Positions 29,446-38,039 of a stretch of DNA of 64,000 nucleotides are shown piece after piece. The notes under the pieces are model-generated. The model did no database searches, was not told the origin of the DNA, and was given only the letters and a program-made list of their open reading frames with translations. The translations under genes and the position numbers were made by a program. The DNA is taken from assembly GCF_000308375.1 (NCBI RefSeq), contig NZ_BAFQ01000062.1:16951-80950 (forward strand). Reading direction: 5' to 3'. Source of the DNA: Nocardia aobensis NBRC 100429. Lineage in GTDB: Bacteria; Actinomycetota; Actinomycetes; Mycobacteriales; Mycobacteriaceae. Position 1 is the first letter of the stretch; every line of letters begins with the position of its first letter.

Positions 29446-29745
29446 GTGGCCGCTCTGACCCAGGAACAGATCGTCGAAGAGCTCGGCAAGATCATCGAAG
29501 AGGTGACCGGCATCGAGCCCTCCGAGGTGACGATCGAGAAGTCTTTCGTCGATGACCTGGACATCGACTCGCTGTCGATGGTCGAGATCGCCGTGCAGAC
29601 CGAGGACAAGTACGGCGTGAAGATCCCCGACGAGGATCTCGCCAGCCTCAAGACCGTGGGTGACGCCGTCTCCTACATCCAGAAGCTCGAGGCCGAGAAC
29701 TCCGACGCGGCCGCCGAGCTCAAGGCCAAGTTCGACGCCCAGTAA
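29446..29745 (+). CDS. acpM: Meromycolate-extension acyl carrier protein
   Basis: This 99-residue ACP carries the phosphopantetheine attachment Ser42 in DIDSLSMVE. The C-terminal extension after about residue 80 ([18 protein letters not shown]) is the feature that separates mycobacterial AcpM from ordinary ACPs. The start is GTG 29446 behind GAAGGGAG. kasA follows after 10 bases. Confidence 0.95.
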   Translation: MAALTQEQIVEELGKIIEEVTGIEPSEVTIEKSFVDDLDIDSLSMVEIAVQTEDKYGVKIPDEDLASLKTVGDAVSYIQKLEAENSDAAAELKAKFDAQ

Positions 29746-29755
29746 GGCCGACACC

Positions 29756-31006
29756 GTGACCACTCCTTCCACTTTGAACGGGAACTTCCCGAACGTCGTC
29801 GTCACCAGCATGGCGGCGACCACGTCGATCGCGGGTGACGTCGATGCGACGTGGAAGGGACTCCTCAACGGCGAGAGCGGCATCGACGTTCTCGAGGATT
29901 CCTTCATCGAGGAATACGACCTGCCGGTTCGCATCGGCGGCCACCTGAAGGTTTCGCCGGACACCTTGCTCAGCCGAGTCGAGATCCGCCGCATGGCCTA
30001 TGTCGAGCGGCTGGCGATGGTGCTGGGGCGTGAGGTGTGGAAGAACGCCGGCAGCCCCGAGGTCGACCCCGAGCGCCTGGCCGTGGCGATCGGCACCGGT
30101 CTCGGCGGCGGCGACGCGCTCATCGACTCGGTGGACAAGCTGAAGAACGGCGGCTACCGCAAGATCTCGCCGCTGGCCGTTCAGATGGTCATGCCGAACG
30201 GGCCGTCCGCTGTCGTGGGCCTCGAACTGGGCGCCAAGGCGGGAGTGGTCACCCCGGTCTCGGCATGTTCGTCGGGATCCGAGGGCATCGCCAACGCGTG
30301 GCGGATGATCGTCATGGGCGACGCCGACATGGTCGTCACCGGCGGTGTCGAGGGATACATCTCCGACGTGCCGATCGCCGCGTTCTCCATGATGCGCGCG
30401 ATGAGCACCCGCAACGACGACCCCAAGGGCGCGTCGCGGCCGTTCGACAAGGATCGTGACGGCTTCGTCTTCGGCGAGGCCGGTGCACTGATGGTCGTGG
30501 AGACCGAAGAGCACGCCAAGGCGCGCGGGGCCACCATCCACGCTCGCCTGCTGGGTGCCGGCATCACCTCCGACGGCTTCCATCTGGTCGCCCCGGATCC
30601 CACGGGTGCCGGTGCGGCGCGCGCCATGGAGCGCGCCATGCAGACCGCCGGACTGACGAAGTCCGACATCACGCACATCAATGCGCACGCGACCGCCACC
30701 CCGATCGGGGACACCGCGGAAGCGAACGCGATCCACAAGGCCGTGGGCACGCACGCCTCGGTCTACGCGCCCAAGTCCGCCCTGGGCCACTCGATCGGCG
30801 CTGTGGGCGCCCTCGAGTCGGTACTCACAGTGCTCAGCATTCGCGACGGCATCGTTCCGCCCACGCTGAACCTGGAGAACCAGGACCCGGAGATCGACCT
30901 GGATGTCGTGCACGGTGAGGCCCGTCGCCAGGACATCGAGTACGCGATCAACAACTCGTTCGGTTTCGGCGGCCACAACGTGGCGCTCGCCTTCGGACGG
31001 TACTGA
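29756..31006 (+). CDS. kasA: Beta-ketoacyl-ACP synthase (FAS-II)
   Basis: The protein has 416 residues, the same length as mycobacterial KasA. The catalytic residues fall at the same numbers: Cys171 in [10 protein letters not shown], His311 in [12 protein letters not shown], Lys340 and His345 in [11 protein letters not shown]. It condenses acyl-AcpM with malonyl-AcpM during meromycolate elongation. The start is GTG 29756; the in-frame extension to 29660 overlaps acpM. Mycobacteria carry a second synthase, kasB, at this point, but here only one is present before accD6. Confidence 0.95.
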   Translation: MTTPSTLNGNFPNVVVTSMAATTSIAGDVDATWKGLLNGESGIDVLEDSFIEEYDLPVRIGGHLKVSPDTLLSRVEIRRMAYVERLAMVLGREVWKNAGSPEVDPERLAVAIGTGLGGGDALIDSVDKLKNGGYRKISPLAVQMVMPNGPSAVVGLELGAKAGVVTPVSACSSGSEGIANAWRMIVMGDADMVVTGGVEGYISDVPIAAFSMMRAMSTRNDDPKGASRPFDKDRDGFVFGEAGALMVVETEEHAKARGATIHARLLGAGITSDGFHLVAPDPTGAGAARAMERAMQTAGLTKSDITHINAHATATPIGDTAEANAIHKAVGTHASVYAPKSALGHSIGAVGALESVLTVLSIRDGIVPPTLNLENQDPEIDLDVVHGEARRQDIEYAINNSFGFGGHNVALAFGRY

Positions 31007-31045
31007 TCCGACTCGTCGACAACGTCTGTCGACAACTTCAGCGAA

Positions 31046-31099
31046 CCCGGTGGGGCTTTTCGGCCAAGGCAGATCCCCTCGTCGAAAAGCCCCACCGGG
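31046..31099 (+). terminator. 17-bp perfect inverted repeat between kasA and accD6
   Basis: Arms CCCGGTGGGGCTTTTCG (31046-31062) and its exact complement (31083-31099) enclose a 20-base loop and are followed by ATTTTCATCTT. The stem is strong enough for an intrinsic terminator or attenuator. It starts 40 bases after the kasA stop and ends 57 bases before accD6. Confidence 0.78.
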
Positions 31100-31155
31100 A
31101 TTTTCATCTTCGCAGCCGCGTCAGCGACTCCACATTCCCTCGAGGAGAGACCGCG

Positions 31156-32601
31156 ATGACCATCATGGCCCCCGCGCAGGCGGACGCCACGACCGATCCC
31201 CGGGATCCGCTGGGTCGGTTGCAGCGCTTCTTCGATCCCGGAACGGTCCTCCCGCTCCACCCCCGCGACAAGTCCGGCGTGCTGGCCGCCATCGGCGAGG
31301 TCGACGGCGTGCGCACCGTCGCGTACTGCTCCGACGCCACCGTGATGGGCGGGGCCATGGGTGTCGACGGGTGCAAGCACATCGTGGACGCGATCGATAC
31401 CGCCATCGACTCCCGGATTCCCGTCGTCGGCATCTGGCATTCGGGTGGTGCGCGCCTGGCCGAGGGCGTCGAGGCACTGCACGCGGTGGGCACCGTCTTC
31501 GAGGCGATGGTTCGCGCGTCGGGCCTGGTCCCCCAGATTTCGATCGTGGTCGGCTTCGCCGCCGGCGGCGCCGCGTACGGTCCCGCGCTGACCGACGTCG
31601 TGATCATGGCGCCCGAGGGCCGCGTCTTCGTCACCGGTCCGGATGTCGTCAAGTCGGTCACCGGTGAGAACGTCGACATGGCCACCCTCGGTGGTCCCGA
31701 GACCCACGGCAAGAAGTCCGGTGTGTGCCATATCGTCGCCGACGACGAGAACGACGCGATGCACCGCGGCCGCCGCCTGGTCTCGATGTTCGCCGAACAG
31801 GGCGAATTCGACCTGTCCGCCGCCGCCCACGGCGATGTGGACCTCAAGGCGATGCTGCCGGAGTCGGCCAAGCGCGCCTACGACGTCAAGCCGGTCGTGC
31901 GCGAGCTGCTCGACAAGATCCCCTCGCCGGACGGTAACGACGAATCCTCCTTCGAGGAGCTGCAGGGCGGTTACGCCCGCAGCATCGTCACCGGCCTGGG
32001 CCGCCTCGGTGGGCGCACGGTCGGTGTGCTCGCCAACAACCCGCTGCGCATGGGCGGCTGCCTCACCAGCGAATCCGCCGAGAAGGCAGCGCGTTTCGTG
32101 CGCCTGTGCAATTCCTTCGGCATTCCGCTGGTCGTGATCACCGACGTGCCCGGCTACCTGCCCGGTGTCGGCATGGAATGGGAGGGCGTGGTGCGCCGCG
32201 GCGCGAAGCTGCTGCACGCCTTCGCCGAGGCCCGCGTTCCGCGCGTCACGCTGGTGACCCGGAAGATCTACGGCGGCGCCTACATCGCGATGAACGCCCG
32301 CTCTCTGGGCGCGACCGCGGTGTACGCCTGGCCGGAGTCCGAGGTCGCCGTGATGGGCGCCAAGGCCGCGGTCGGCATTCTGCACAAGAAGGCCATCGCG
32401 AAGGCCCCCGAGGAGGAGCGCGAGGCTCTGATCGAGCGCCTCACCGCCGAACACGAGACCATCGCCGGCGGTGTCGGGCGCGCCCTGTCCATCGGCGTCG
32501 TGGACGAGGTCATCGACCCCGCCAAGACCCGGTCCACCATTGCCGCCGCGCTGGCCTCGGCGCCGGCCAAGGCCAGCCACAACAAGAACATTCCGCTGTA
32601 A
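31156..32601 (+). CDS. accD6: Acetyl/propionyl-CoA carboxylase carboxyltransferase (beta) subunit
   Basis: The protein has 481 residues and two crotonase-fold halves. The N-terminal half has GIWHSGGARLAEGVEALHAV and VGFAAGGAAYGPALTD; the C-terminal half has ITDVPGYLPGVGMEWEGVVR and KIYGGAYIAMNARSLGA, the paired oxyanion Gly-Ala motifs. It supplies malonyl-CoA for FAS-II together with an AccA3-type biotin subunit, which is not in the window. The location after kasA is the usual accD6 position. The hairpin at 31046-31099 may give it separate transcription. Confidence 0.93.
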   Translation: MTIMAPAQADATTDPRDPLGRLQRFFDPGTVLPLHPRDKSGVLAAIGEVDGVRTVAYCSDATVMGGAMGVDGCKHIVDAIDTAIDSRIPVVGIWHSGGARLAEGVEALHAVGTVFEAMVRASGLVPQISIVVGFAAGGAAYGPALTDVVIMAPEGRVFVTGPDVVKSVTGENVDMATLGGPETHGKKSGVCHIVADDENDAMHRGRRLVSMFAEQGEFDLSAAAHGDVDLKAMLPESAKRAYDVKPVVRELLDKIPSPDGNDESSFEELQGGYARSIVTGLGRLGGRTVGVLANNPLRMGGCLTSESAEKAARFVRLCNSFGIPLVVITDVPGYLPGVGMEWEGVVRRGAKLLHAFAEARVPRVTLVTRKIYGGAYIAMNARSLGATAVYAWPESEVAVMGAKAAVGILHKKAIAKAPEEEREALIERLTAEHETIAGGVGRALSIGVVDEVIDPAKTRSTIAAALASAPAKASHNKNIPL

Positions 32602-32622
32602 AGCTCTCGGCGGCAACACATT

Positions 32623-32653
32623 ACGGGTGGTCTCCCGCGCGGAGGCCACCCGT
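32623..32653. terminator. Hairpin between convergent accD6 and DUF3145 genes
   Basis: Thirteen-base arms ACGGGTGGTCTCC and GGAGGCCACCCGT pair except for one T-G wobble, with a 5-base loop, followed by CGTGTTT. It lies 21 bases after accD6 and 26 bases from the convergent stop, so it can serve both strands. Confidence 0.7.
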
Positions 32654-32679
32654 CGTGTTTCCCGGGACCGATGCGGAAC

Positions 32680-33207
32680 TCAGCCGACGTCGCGGCGGAG
32701 CCAGGTGACCTCGGCGCCTTCGCCGCCGGTGCGGAAGGGTTCGAGTTCGTCGTCCCAGGCGGTGCCCAGGGCGCGATCGATATCGGCGGAGATGTCGCCG
32801 TTGCGGCCACGAGCCCGGGCCGCGCGCACGATTTCCCGCAGGCGCATCTCGCCGACCATGACGTCGCCGTTGGCGCTCATCGCACCGGTCCACAATCCGA
32901 GGCCGGGAACGAAACTGTAGCGTTCGCCGTCGACCCCTTCGGAGGGATCCTCGGTGACCTCGAAGCGCAGCACCGGCCAATCCCGCAACGCCTTGGCAAT
33001 TCGCCCCGCGGTGCCGACCGGGCCCACCCAGTCGGTGGTTGCGCGCAGTTGTCCCGCGGCGGCCGGCTGGGCGGTCCAGCGCAGCGACGCAGGCGATTTC
33101 AGAGTGGAGGAAAGCGTCCATTCGATGTGCGGGCACAGCGCGGCCGGTGACGCGTGGATGTACACCACACCACACGTCACATCCGCGAACTGATCAGATG
33201 CGCGCAC
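32680..33207 (-). CDS. DUF3145-family protein
   Basis: This 175-residue actinobacterial protein of unknown function has the family sequence ASDQFADVTCGVVYIHASPA and IEWTLSSTLKSPASLRWTAQ, then RYSFVPGLGLWTGAMSANGD and TAWDDELEPFRTGGEGAEV. The GTG at 33207 follows GGAGG by 7 bases, and the longer frame to 33249 passes through that site. It converges on accD6. Confidence 0.87.
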   Translation of the reverse strand: MRASDQFADVTCGVVYIHASPAALCPHIEWTLSSTLKSPASLRWTAQPAAAGQLRATTDWVGPVGTAGRIAKALRDWPVLRFEVTEDPSEGVDGERYSFVPGLGLWTGAMSANGDVMVGEMRLREIVRAARARGRNGDISADIDRALGTAWDDELEPFRTGGEGAEVTWLRRDVG

Positions 33208-33303
33208 CTGTACACCTCCAGCCTCGACGTCGGACGTCTTCCCCAACATCCCGTCGAGCGCAGGCGTTGCCCGAGTTTACTGGAGTGCCCGATGTTACGG
33301 CTG

Positions 33304-34137
33304 TTACTTTTCTGCCGTGTCGCGAATCCGCTGGATATCGGCGATGACGGCGTCGCTGAGCGTCGGCCACACCGCTCGGGCCCAATCGCCGAAATTCTCG
33401 TCGCTCAACGCCACACACGCCACCTCGATCTCCGGATCCACCCACAGGAAGGTGCCGGACTGCCCGAAATGCCCGTAGCTTCGCGGCGAGTTGGCTCCCC
33501 CCGTCCAATGCGGAGTCTTGTGGTCGCGGATCTCGAATCCCAGACCCCAATCATTGGGGCGCTGCGATCCGTATCCGGGAAGGACTCCGCCGACGCCCGG
33601 GAATTGCACGGAAGTCGCCGCGGTGAGCATGTCACCGGATATCAAGATCGGGTTCAGCAATTCTCCAGCGAAACGCAGCAGATCGTTCACCGTGGAGCGG
33701 GCGGCGTGCCCGGCGGATCCGGCCAGTACCGAGGATTTCATTCCGAGTGGCTCGAACACCGCTTGCCGCAGATATTCCGGGAATTCGATTCCGGTCTCGC
33801 GCGTGAGGAACTCGGCGAGTACCTCGAATCCGGCGCTGGAATAGATGCGGCGCTGCCCGGGCTCGGCCATGATCACGGTGGTGTCGAACGCCAGTCCGGC
33901 CGTATGCGCCAGCAGGTGCCGCACGGTGGAGCCGGGCGGGCCGGCGGGCTGGTCGAGTTCGATCGCACCTTCTTCGACCGCCACCAGAACGGCGTAGGCG
34001 GCAAGGGGTTTCGTGACCGACGCGAGGGAGAACACCCGATCGAGGTCTCCCTCGGTGCCGACCACGCCATGGGTATCGACGACGCCCGCGGCGGCGTGCC
34101 GGACGGGCCAGTCGCGAATCTGTTCCAGTGCTCGCAC
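33304..34137 (-). CDS. Beta-lactamase-fold serine hydrolase
   Basis: The protein has 277 residues. The SxxK motif is Ser40-Val-Thr-Lys43 in FSLASVTKPL. The tyrosine motif position holds YSSAGF (Tyr99), and VRHLLAHTAGL precedes it as in class C-like esterases. SYGHFGQSGTFLWVDPE corresponds to the third, HxG-type, motif. Members are penicillin-binding-like peptidases, esterases or lactamases, and no signal peptide is visible. GTG 34137 is used; the frame extends to 34359 but loses similarity. Confidence 0.82.
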   Translation of the reverse strand: MRALEQIRDWPVRHAAAGVVDTHGVVGTEGDLDRVFSLASVTKPLAAYAVLVAVEEGAIELDQPAGPPGSTVRHLLAHTAGLAFDTTVIMAEPGQRRIYSSAGFEVLAEFLTRETGIEFPEYLRQAVFEPLGMKSSVLAGSAGHAARSTVNDLLRFAGELLNPILISGDMLTAATSVQFPGVGGVLPGYGSQRPNDWGLGFEIRDHKTPHWTGGANSPRSYGHFGQSGTFLWVDPEIEVACVALSDENFGDWARAVWPTLSDAVIADIQRIRDTAEK

Positions 34138-34187
34138 GGCACCGAGCCTACGAGAAGGGCCCGACCCCACCGCCGCGGGGAGTCCGG

Positions 34188-34559
34188 TTACGCCGGGCCG
34201 TCGCTGCGATAGGGCGCGGCCACCAGTTGCTCGTCCTGACGAGCCAGCAGCGTGCGGCGCCGGGACAGCTCGGCGATCTGCGCGTCGAGGTGAGAAAGGC
34301 CCTCCCGCATGATCTTTCGGGTGTGATCGCAGTGCTGCAAGCCCGTGGCGGTCGCACACGGCAGCAGTTCGCGGATGGCGCTGGTCGGCAGTCCGGCAGC
34401 GAGTAGTTCGCGAATGCGATGCACCCGCTGCGGTGCGTCGTCGGTGTAGACGCGGTAGCCGTTGCCGTCGCGGCGGGCGCTCAGCAGACCCTGTTCCTCG
34501 TAGTAGCGCAGCAGGCGGGTGCTGACGCCGGTGGTGTTCGCCAGCTCGCCGATCAGCAC
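34188..34559 (-). CDS. MerR-family regulator
   Basis: The protein has 123 residues. The N-terminal MerR DNA-binding domain is MLIGELANTTGVSTRLLRYY, then EEQGLLSARRDGNGYRVY. A coiled-coil dimerisation helix has REGLSHLDAQIAELSRRRTL, and the two cysteines CATATGLQHC precede it. It diverges from the alpha/beta hydrolase gene, and the 20-bp-spacer promoter of that gene (34575-34606) lies directly upstream. That is the promoter architecture MerR proteins control by DNA distortion. Confidence 0.88.
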   Translation of the reverse strand: MLIGELANTTGVSTRLLRYYEEQGLLSARRDGNGYRVYTDDAPQRVHRIRELLAAGLPTSAIRELLPCATATGLQHCDHTRKIMREGLSHLDAQIAELSRRRTLLARQDEQLVAAPYRSDGPA

Positions 34560-34574
34560 CGCACCCTCCCGGGC

Positions 34575-34606
34575 TTGACCTTCACACTCATGTCAATCCC
34601 TAACGT
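34575..34606 (+). promoter_or_regulatory. MerR-type promoter with 20-bp spacer
   Basis: The -35 TTGACC (34575-34580) and -10 TAACGT (34601-34606) are 20 bp apart. A dyad TTGAC...GTCAA with 12 bases between (34575-34596) lies in the spacer, the usual MerR site. Transcription should start about 34612-34614, at or next to the hydrolase ATG. Confidence 0.72.
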
Positions 34607-34613
34607 CGCGGCC

Positions 34614-35387
34614 ATGACGAACATTTCACTGTCCACCTCGGTCACCGGCAGCGGTCCCGCGGTCGTGCTCGCGCACGGCGCGGGCGGCGGGATCGAGGCC
34701 AACTTCGGTTCTCTGATCCCGTTGCTCGCCGAGCGGCACACCGTGATCGGCTCCGACTATCCGGCCGACGACACCGTCCTGACTCTCGACGGGTTGGCCG
34801 ACGCACTGGTCGGGGAGGCCGTGGCGGCGGGCGCCGAGCGCTTCCCGATCATCGGGTTCTCGCTCGGCACGGCGGTGGCGGTGCGCGCCGCCGTGCGTCA
34901 TCCCGATCGGGTCAGCGGGTTGGTGCTCGCGGCCGGGCTGGCGCGAGCCGACCATCGGGCCCGGCTCGTGCTGGATCTGTGGCGCGGCGCGCTCGCCGCC
35001 CGCGATCACGACGCGTTCGCGCGCGTGGTGCTGCTGTCCGGATACAGTGCCGCGTTCACCAATTCGCTACCGGACGAGGTGTTTTCGCAGTATCTGGCGC
35101 AGATCGCGGCCCAGGTACCGGGTGGGGCGGCGGCGCAGGCGGATCTGGTGGCCCGGGTGGACACCCGTGCCGATCTGCCGCGGGTCGCGGTGCCGACCCG
35201 GGTCATCGCGGCCACGGCGGATCTGCTGGTCGATCCCGCGAATTCGCGCGAGCTGGCGACGGCGATTCCGGGCGCCGATCATGTCGAGGTGGCGGCGGGA
35301 CACGTGCTGATGCACGAGGCGCCGCAGGCGTGGCATCGCGCCGTCCTCGACTACTTCGCGGACAGCTCCCGGATCCACGCCGCCTGA
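34614..35387 (+). CDS. Alpha/beta hydrolase
   Basis: This 257-residue alpha/beta-hydrolase has the oxyanion-hole LAHGAGGG, the nucleophile elbow GFSLGTAVA, a cap-like helical segment, and the late Asp (ATADLLVDPANSRELA) and His (VEVAAGHVLMHEAP) of the triad. The substrate is unknown. The ATG at 34614 sits on or next to the predicted transcription start of the MerR-type promoter, so the mRNA may be leaderless; ATG 34590 would lie inside the promoter. Confidence 0.86.
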   Translation: MTNISLSTSVTGSGPAVVLAHGAGGGIEANFGSLIPLLAERHTVIGSDYPADDTVLTLDGLADALVGEAVAAGAERFPIIGFSLGTAVAVRAAVRHPDRVSGLVLAAGLARADHRARLVLDLWRGALAARDHDAFARVVLLSGYSAAFTNSLPDEVFSQYLAQIAAQVPGGAAAQADLVARVDTRADLPRVAVPTRVIAATADLLVDPANSRELATAIPGADHVEVAAGHVLMHEAPQAWHRAVLDYFADSSRIHAA

Positions 35388-35452
35388 TCGGTTTCCGATC
35401 CGGGTGGACACCGTACGACGCCGCAGCGATGACCGTTACCATCGGTTGCACT

Positions 35453-36643
35453 ATGGGCGAGGTTGCTGAGGTACACGGTGAGGTGGCGAGCGGTTTCGAG
35501 CCGGTCGCGGACGCGTTTCGGCGCAACTTCGCCCGGTTCGGCGAAATCGGCGCGGCCGTGGCCGTGTACGACGGGGACCGGCCGGTGGTGGATCTGTGGG
35601 CGGGGTTCCGCGATCGCCGCGGACAGCTGCCGTGGGAGCGCGACACCATGGTTCCGGTGTTCTCCTCGACGAAGGGGATGACGGCATTCGCCGTGGCGAG
35701 TGCCGTCTCGCGTGGGGTGCTCGACTACCAGGCGCCGGTCGCGCAGTACTGGCCGGAATTCGCCGCGCACGGCAAGGAATCGATCACCGTGCGGCAGCTG
35801 CTCGACCATCGCGCGGGTCTGCCGGTGCTGGATCGGGTGGTGCGGCTGTCGGATATGGCCGACCGGGATCGGCTCGCGGGAATTCTGGCCGACCAGAAAC
35901 CACTGTGGAGCCCGGGCACCCGGCAGGGTTATCACCCGATCACCGCCGGGCTGTATCAGGGCGAACTGCTCCGCCGCGTCGATCCGCGGCACCGCACCCT
36001 GGGCCGCATCTTCGCCGAGGACTTCGCCGGCCCGCTCGAGCTGGACTTCTTCATCGGACTGCCGCAGGAGCAATCCCTCGATCGCATCGCCACGCTCGCG
36101 TCCACCTCCGGGCTGGACGTGCTGAGGTACGAGCGAGACGTGCCGCTGCGCATCGCGATTCAGATGTTCCTGCGGCGCGGCCTGACCTATCGCGCCTTGA
36201 GCAGCCCCCGCACGGGCGCGCCCGCACGTGCCACCCGCCGTGAATTCCTCGGCGTCGAGAGCCCGGCCGCGGGCGGCGTGGGCACGGCACGGTCCCTGGC
36301 GCGGGTCTACGGCGCGGCGGCCGGACGCACCGGTGAATTGCCCATCGCACCGGGCATTCTCGACCGGCTGGCCACCGCCGACACCGTCGACGATGTACCC
36401 GCCGACGATCTGGTGCTGCTCACCCGCAGCCGCTACCACCTGGGGTTCCGCAAATCCTGTGGCAGCTTCCGTTTCGGCAGCGACAAGCGCGCCTACGGCA
36501 CCACCGGTTACGGGGGCTCGTTCGGATTCGCCGATCCGGCAACGGGTTTGGGTTTCGGCTATGTGATGAACCGCCTCGGCACCGCAGTCCTCGACGATGC
36601 GCGGGCCCGTGCCGTCCGGGAGGCATTACTCCGCTGCGGCTGA
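35453..36643 (+). CDS. Beta-lactamase-family serine hydrolase/esterase
   Basis: This 396-residue EstB-like protein has Ser71-Ser-Thr-Lys74 (SxxK) in VPVFSSTKGM. The tyrosine motif region is QGYHPITAGLYQGELLRR, preceded by VRQLLDHRAGLP, and the C-terminal GTTGYGGSFGFADPATG is the third motif. Mycobacterial homologues are lipid or ester hydrolases. The start is ATG 35453; ATG 35429 is an alternative eight codons upstream. It follows the alpha/beta hydrolase on the same strand after 65 bases. Confidence 0.85.
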   Translation: MGEVAEVHGEVASGFEPVADAFRRNFARFGEIGAAVAVYDGDRPVVDLWAGFRDRRGQLPWERDTMVPVFSSTKGMTAFAVASAVSRGVLDYQAPVAQYWPEFAAHGKESITVRQLLDHRAGLPVLDRVVRLSDMADRDRLAGILADQKPLWSPGTRQGYHPITAGLYQGELLRRVDPRHRTLGRIFAEDFAGPLELDFFIGLPQEQSLDRIATLASTSGLDVLRYERDVPLRIAIQMFLRRGLTYRALSSPRTGAPARATRREFLGVESPAAGGVGTARSLARVYGAAAGRTGELPIAPGILDRLATADTVDDVPADDLVLLTRSRYHLGFRKSCGSFRFGSDKRAYGTTGYGGSFGFADPATGLGFGYVMNRLGTAVLDDARARAVREALLRCG

Positions 36644-36780
36644 TCTCGCCACCCGCGCCGACTTACCACCACTGACGATGACCTCTTCCGTGCTGTTAAC
36701 TCACTCGTTGCCGGCAGGTGACCGGGTGTGCGAGCGGATCGCACACACTGTCCGAGCCGGACGGCGAGAAGAAAGCGCGG

Positions 36781-38022
36781 ATGCGAATGGTGATCGGACA
36801 CAGGCCAACCCACGCCACCACTCGGGACGGCATCCGAGACCCCGGTAGATTCGGTGCCTTCGGCGGGCGATACGTTCCCGAAGGACTGATGGCGGCGCTC
36901 ACCGACGTGGAGAACGCCCATCGAGCGGCCTGGGCGGATCCGGAATATCACGGTGAACTCGACCGGTTGCTGCGCGAGCGCGTCGGCCGGCCGACGTTGC
37001 TGCATGCGGCGCCGCGGCTCGCGCGGGCGCTGGGAGTGCCCGGGGTGCGGGTATTCCTCAAGCGCGAGGATATGACGCACACCGGCGCCCACAAGATCAA
37101 CAATGCGCTCGGGCAGGCACTGCTGGCCGTGCGGATGGGCAAGACCCGCATCATCGCCGAAACCGGGGCGGGGCAGCACGGCGTCGCGGTGGCTACCGTC
37201 TGCGCGATGCTCGGACTGTCGTGTGTGATCTACATGGGCGCCGACGATATGGCCCGGCAGCAGAGCAACGTCGTGCGGATGCGCCTGCTCGGGGCGGACG
37301 TGCGCGCCGTTCGTGCCGGTGATCGCCGCCTGAAGGCCGCGGTGACCGAGGCCGTGCGAGATTGGGTGGCGCACACCGAAACCACGCATTTCCTGTTCGG
37401 CACCGCCACCGGGCCCGCACCCTATCCGCGCATGGTGCGCGACCATCAGAGCCGGATAGGCATCGAATCCCGGGCACAGCTGCTGGCGGCGACAGGGCGG
37501 CTGCCCGACCACGTCATCGCCTGCGTAGGCGGCGGCAGTAACGCGATCGGCATGTTCCACGCGTTCACCGGCGATGCGCAGGTGCGGCTGACCGGCGTGG
37601 AAGCCGGGGGCCACGGCTTACACACGGGCGAGCACGCGGCCACCCTCAGCGCGGGCACACCGGGTGAGATGGACGGCTCGTTCAGCTACGTCCTGCAGGA
37701 TCACGAGGGTCAGATCGCGCGAACCCACAGCATCGCGGCCGGGCTGGATTATCCGGGGGTGGGCCCGGAACTGAGCCATCTCAAGGACATCGGCCGCCTC
37801 GACCACGCCGTCGCGACCGATACGGTGGCGCTGCGCGGACTGGATACGCTGTGCCGGACGGAAGGCATCATCACCGCGCTCGAGTCCGCGCACGCCGTGG
37901 GATATCTGCTGGAGTCGGCCGAGCAGGGCGGGATCGCCGAGGACGCGCTGATCCTGCTGTGCCTGTCCGGCCGTGGCGACAAGGATCTGGCCATCGTCGC
38001 CGATCTGCTCGACGCCGGCTGA
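36781..38022 (+). CDS. trpB: Tryptophan synthase beta chain, stand-alone
   Basis: The protein has 413 residues and condenses indole with serine through PLP. Lys105 in HTGAHKINNALGQ is the Schiff-base lysine. AETGAGQHGVAVATV holds the catalytic Glu, GGGSNAIGMFHAF is the phosphate-binding loop, and DGSFSYVLQDHEGQ follows. The ATG at 36781 is behind a purine-rich GAGAAGAAAG. No trpA or other trp gene is adjacent, so this may be a paralogue that uses free indole. It is followed by genes on the opposite strand. Confidence 0.92.
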   Translation: MRMVIGHRPTHATTRDGIRDPGRFGAFGGRYVPEGLMAALTDVENAHRAAWADPEYHGELDRLLRERVGRPTLLHAAPRLARALGVPGVRVFLKREDMTHTGAHKINNALGQALLAVRMGKTRIIAETGAGQHGVAVATVCAMLGLSCVIYMGADDMARQQSNVVRMRLLGADVRAVRAGDRRLKAAVTEAVRDWVAHTETTHFLFGTATGPAPYPRMVRDHQSRIGIESRAQLLAATGRLPDHVIACVGGGSNAIGMFHAFTGDAQVRLTGVEAGGHGLHTGEHAATLSAGTPGEMDGSFSYVLQDHEGQIARTHSIAAGLDYPGVGPELSHLKDIGRLDHAVATDTVALRGLDTLCRTEGIITALESAHAVGYLLESAEQGGIAEDALILLCLSGRGDKDLAIVADLLDAG

Positions 38023-38039
38023 GGCCGTGCCACATCGGC

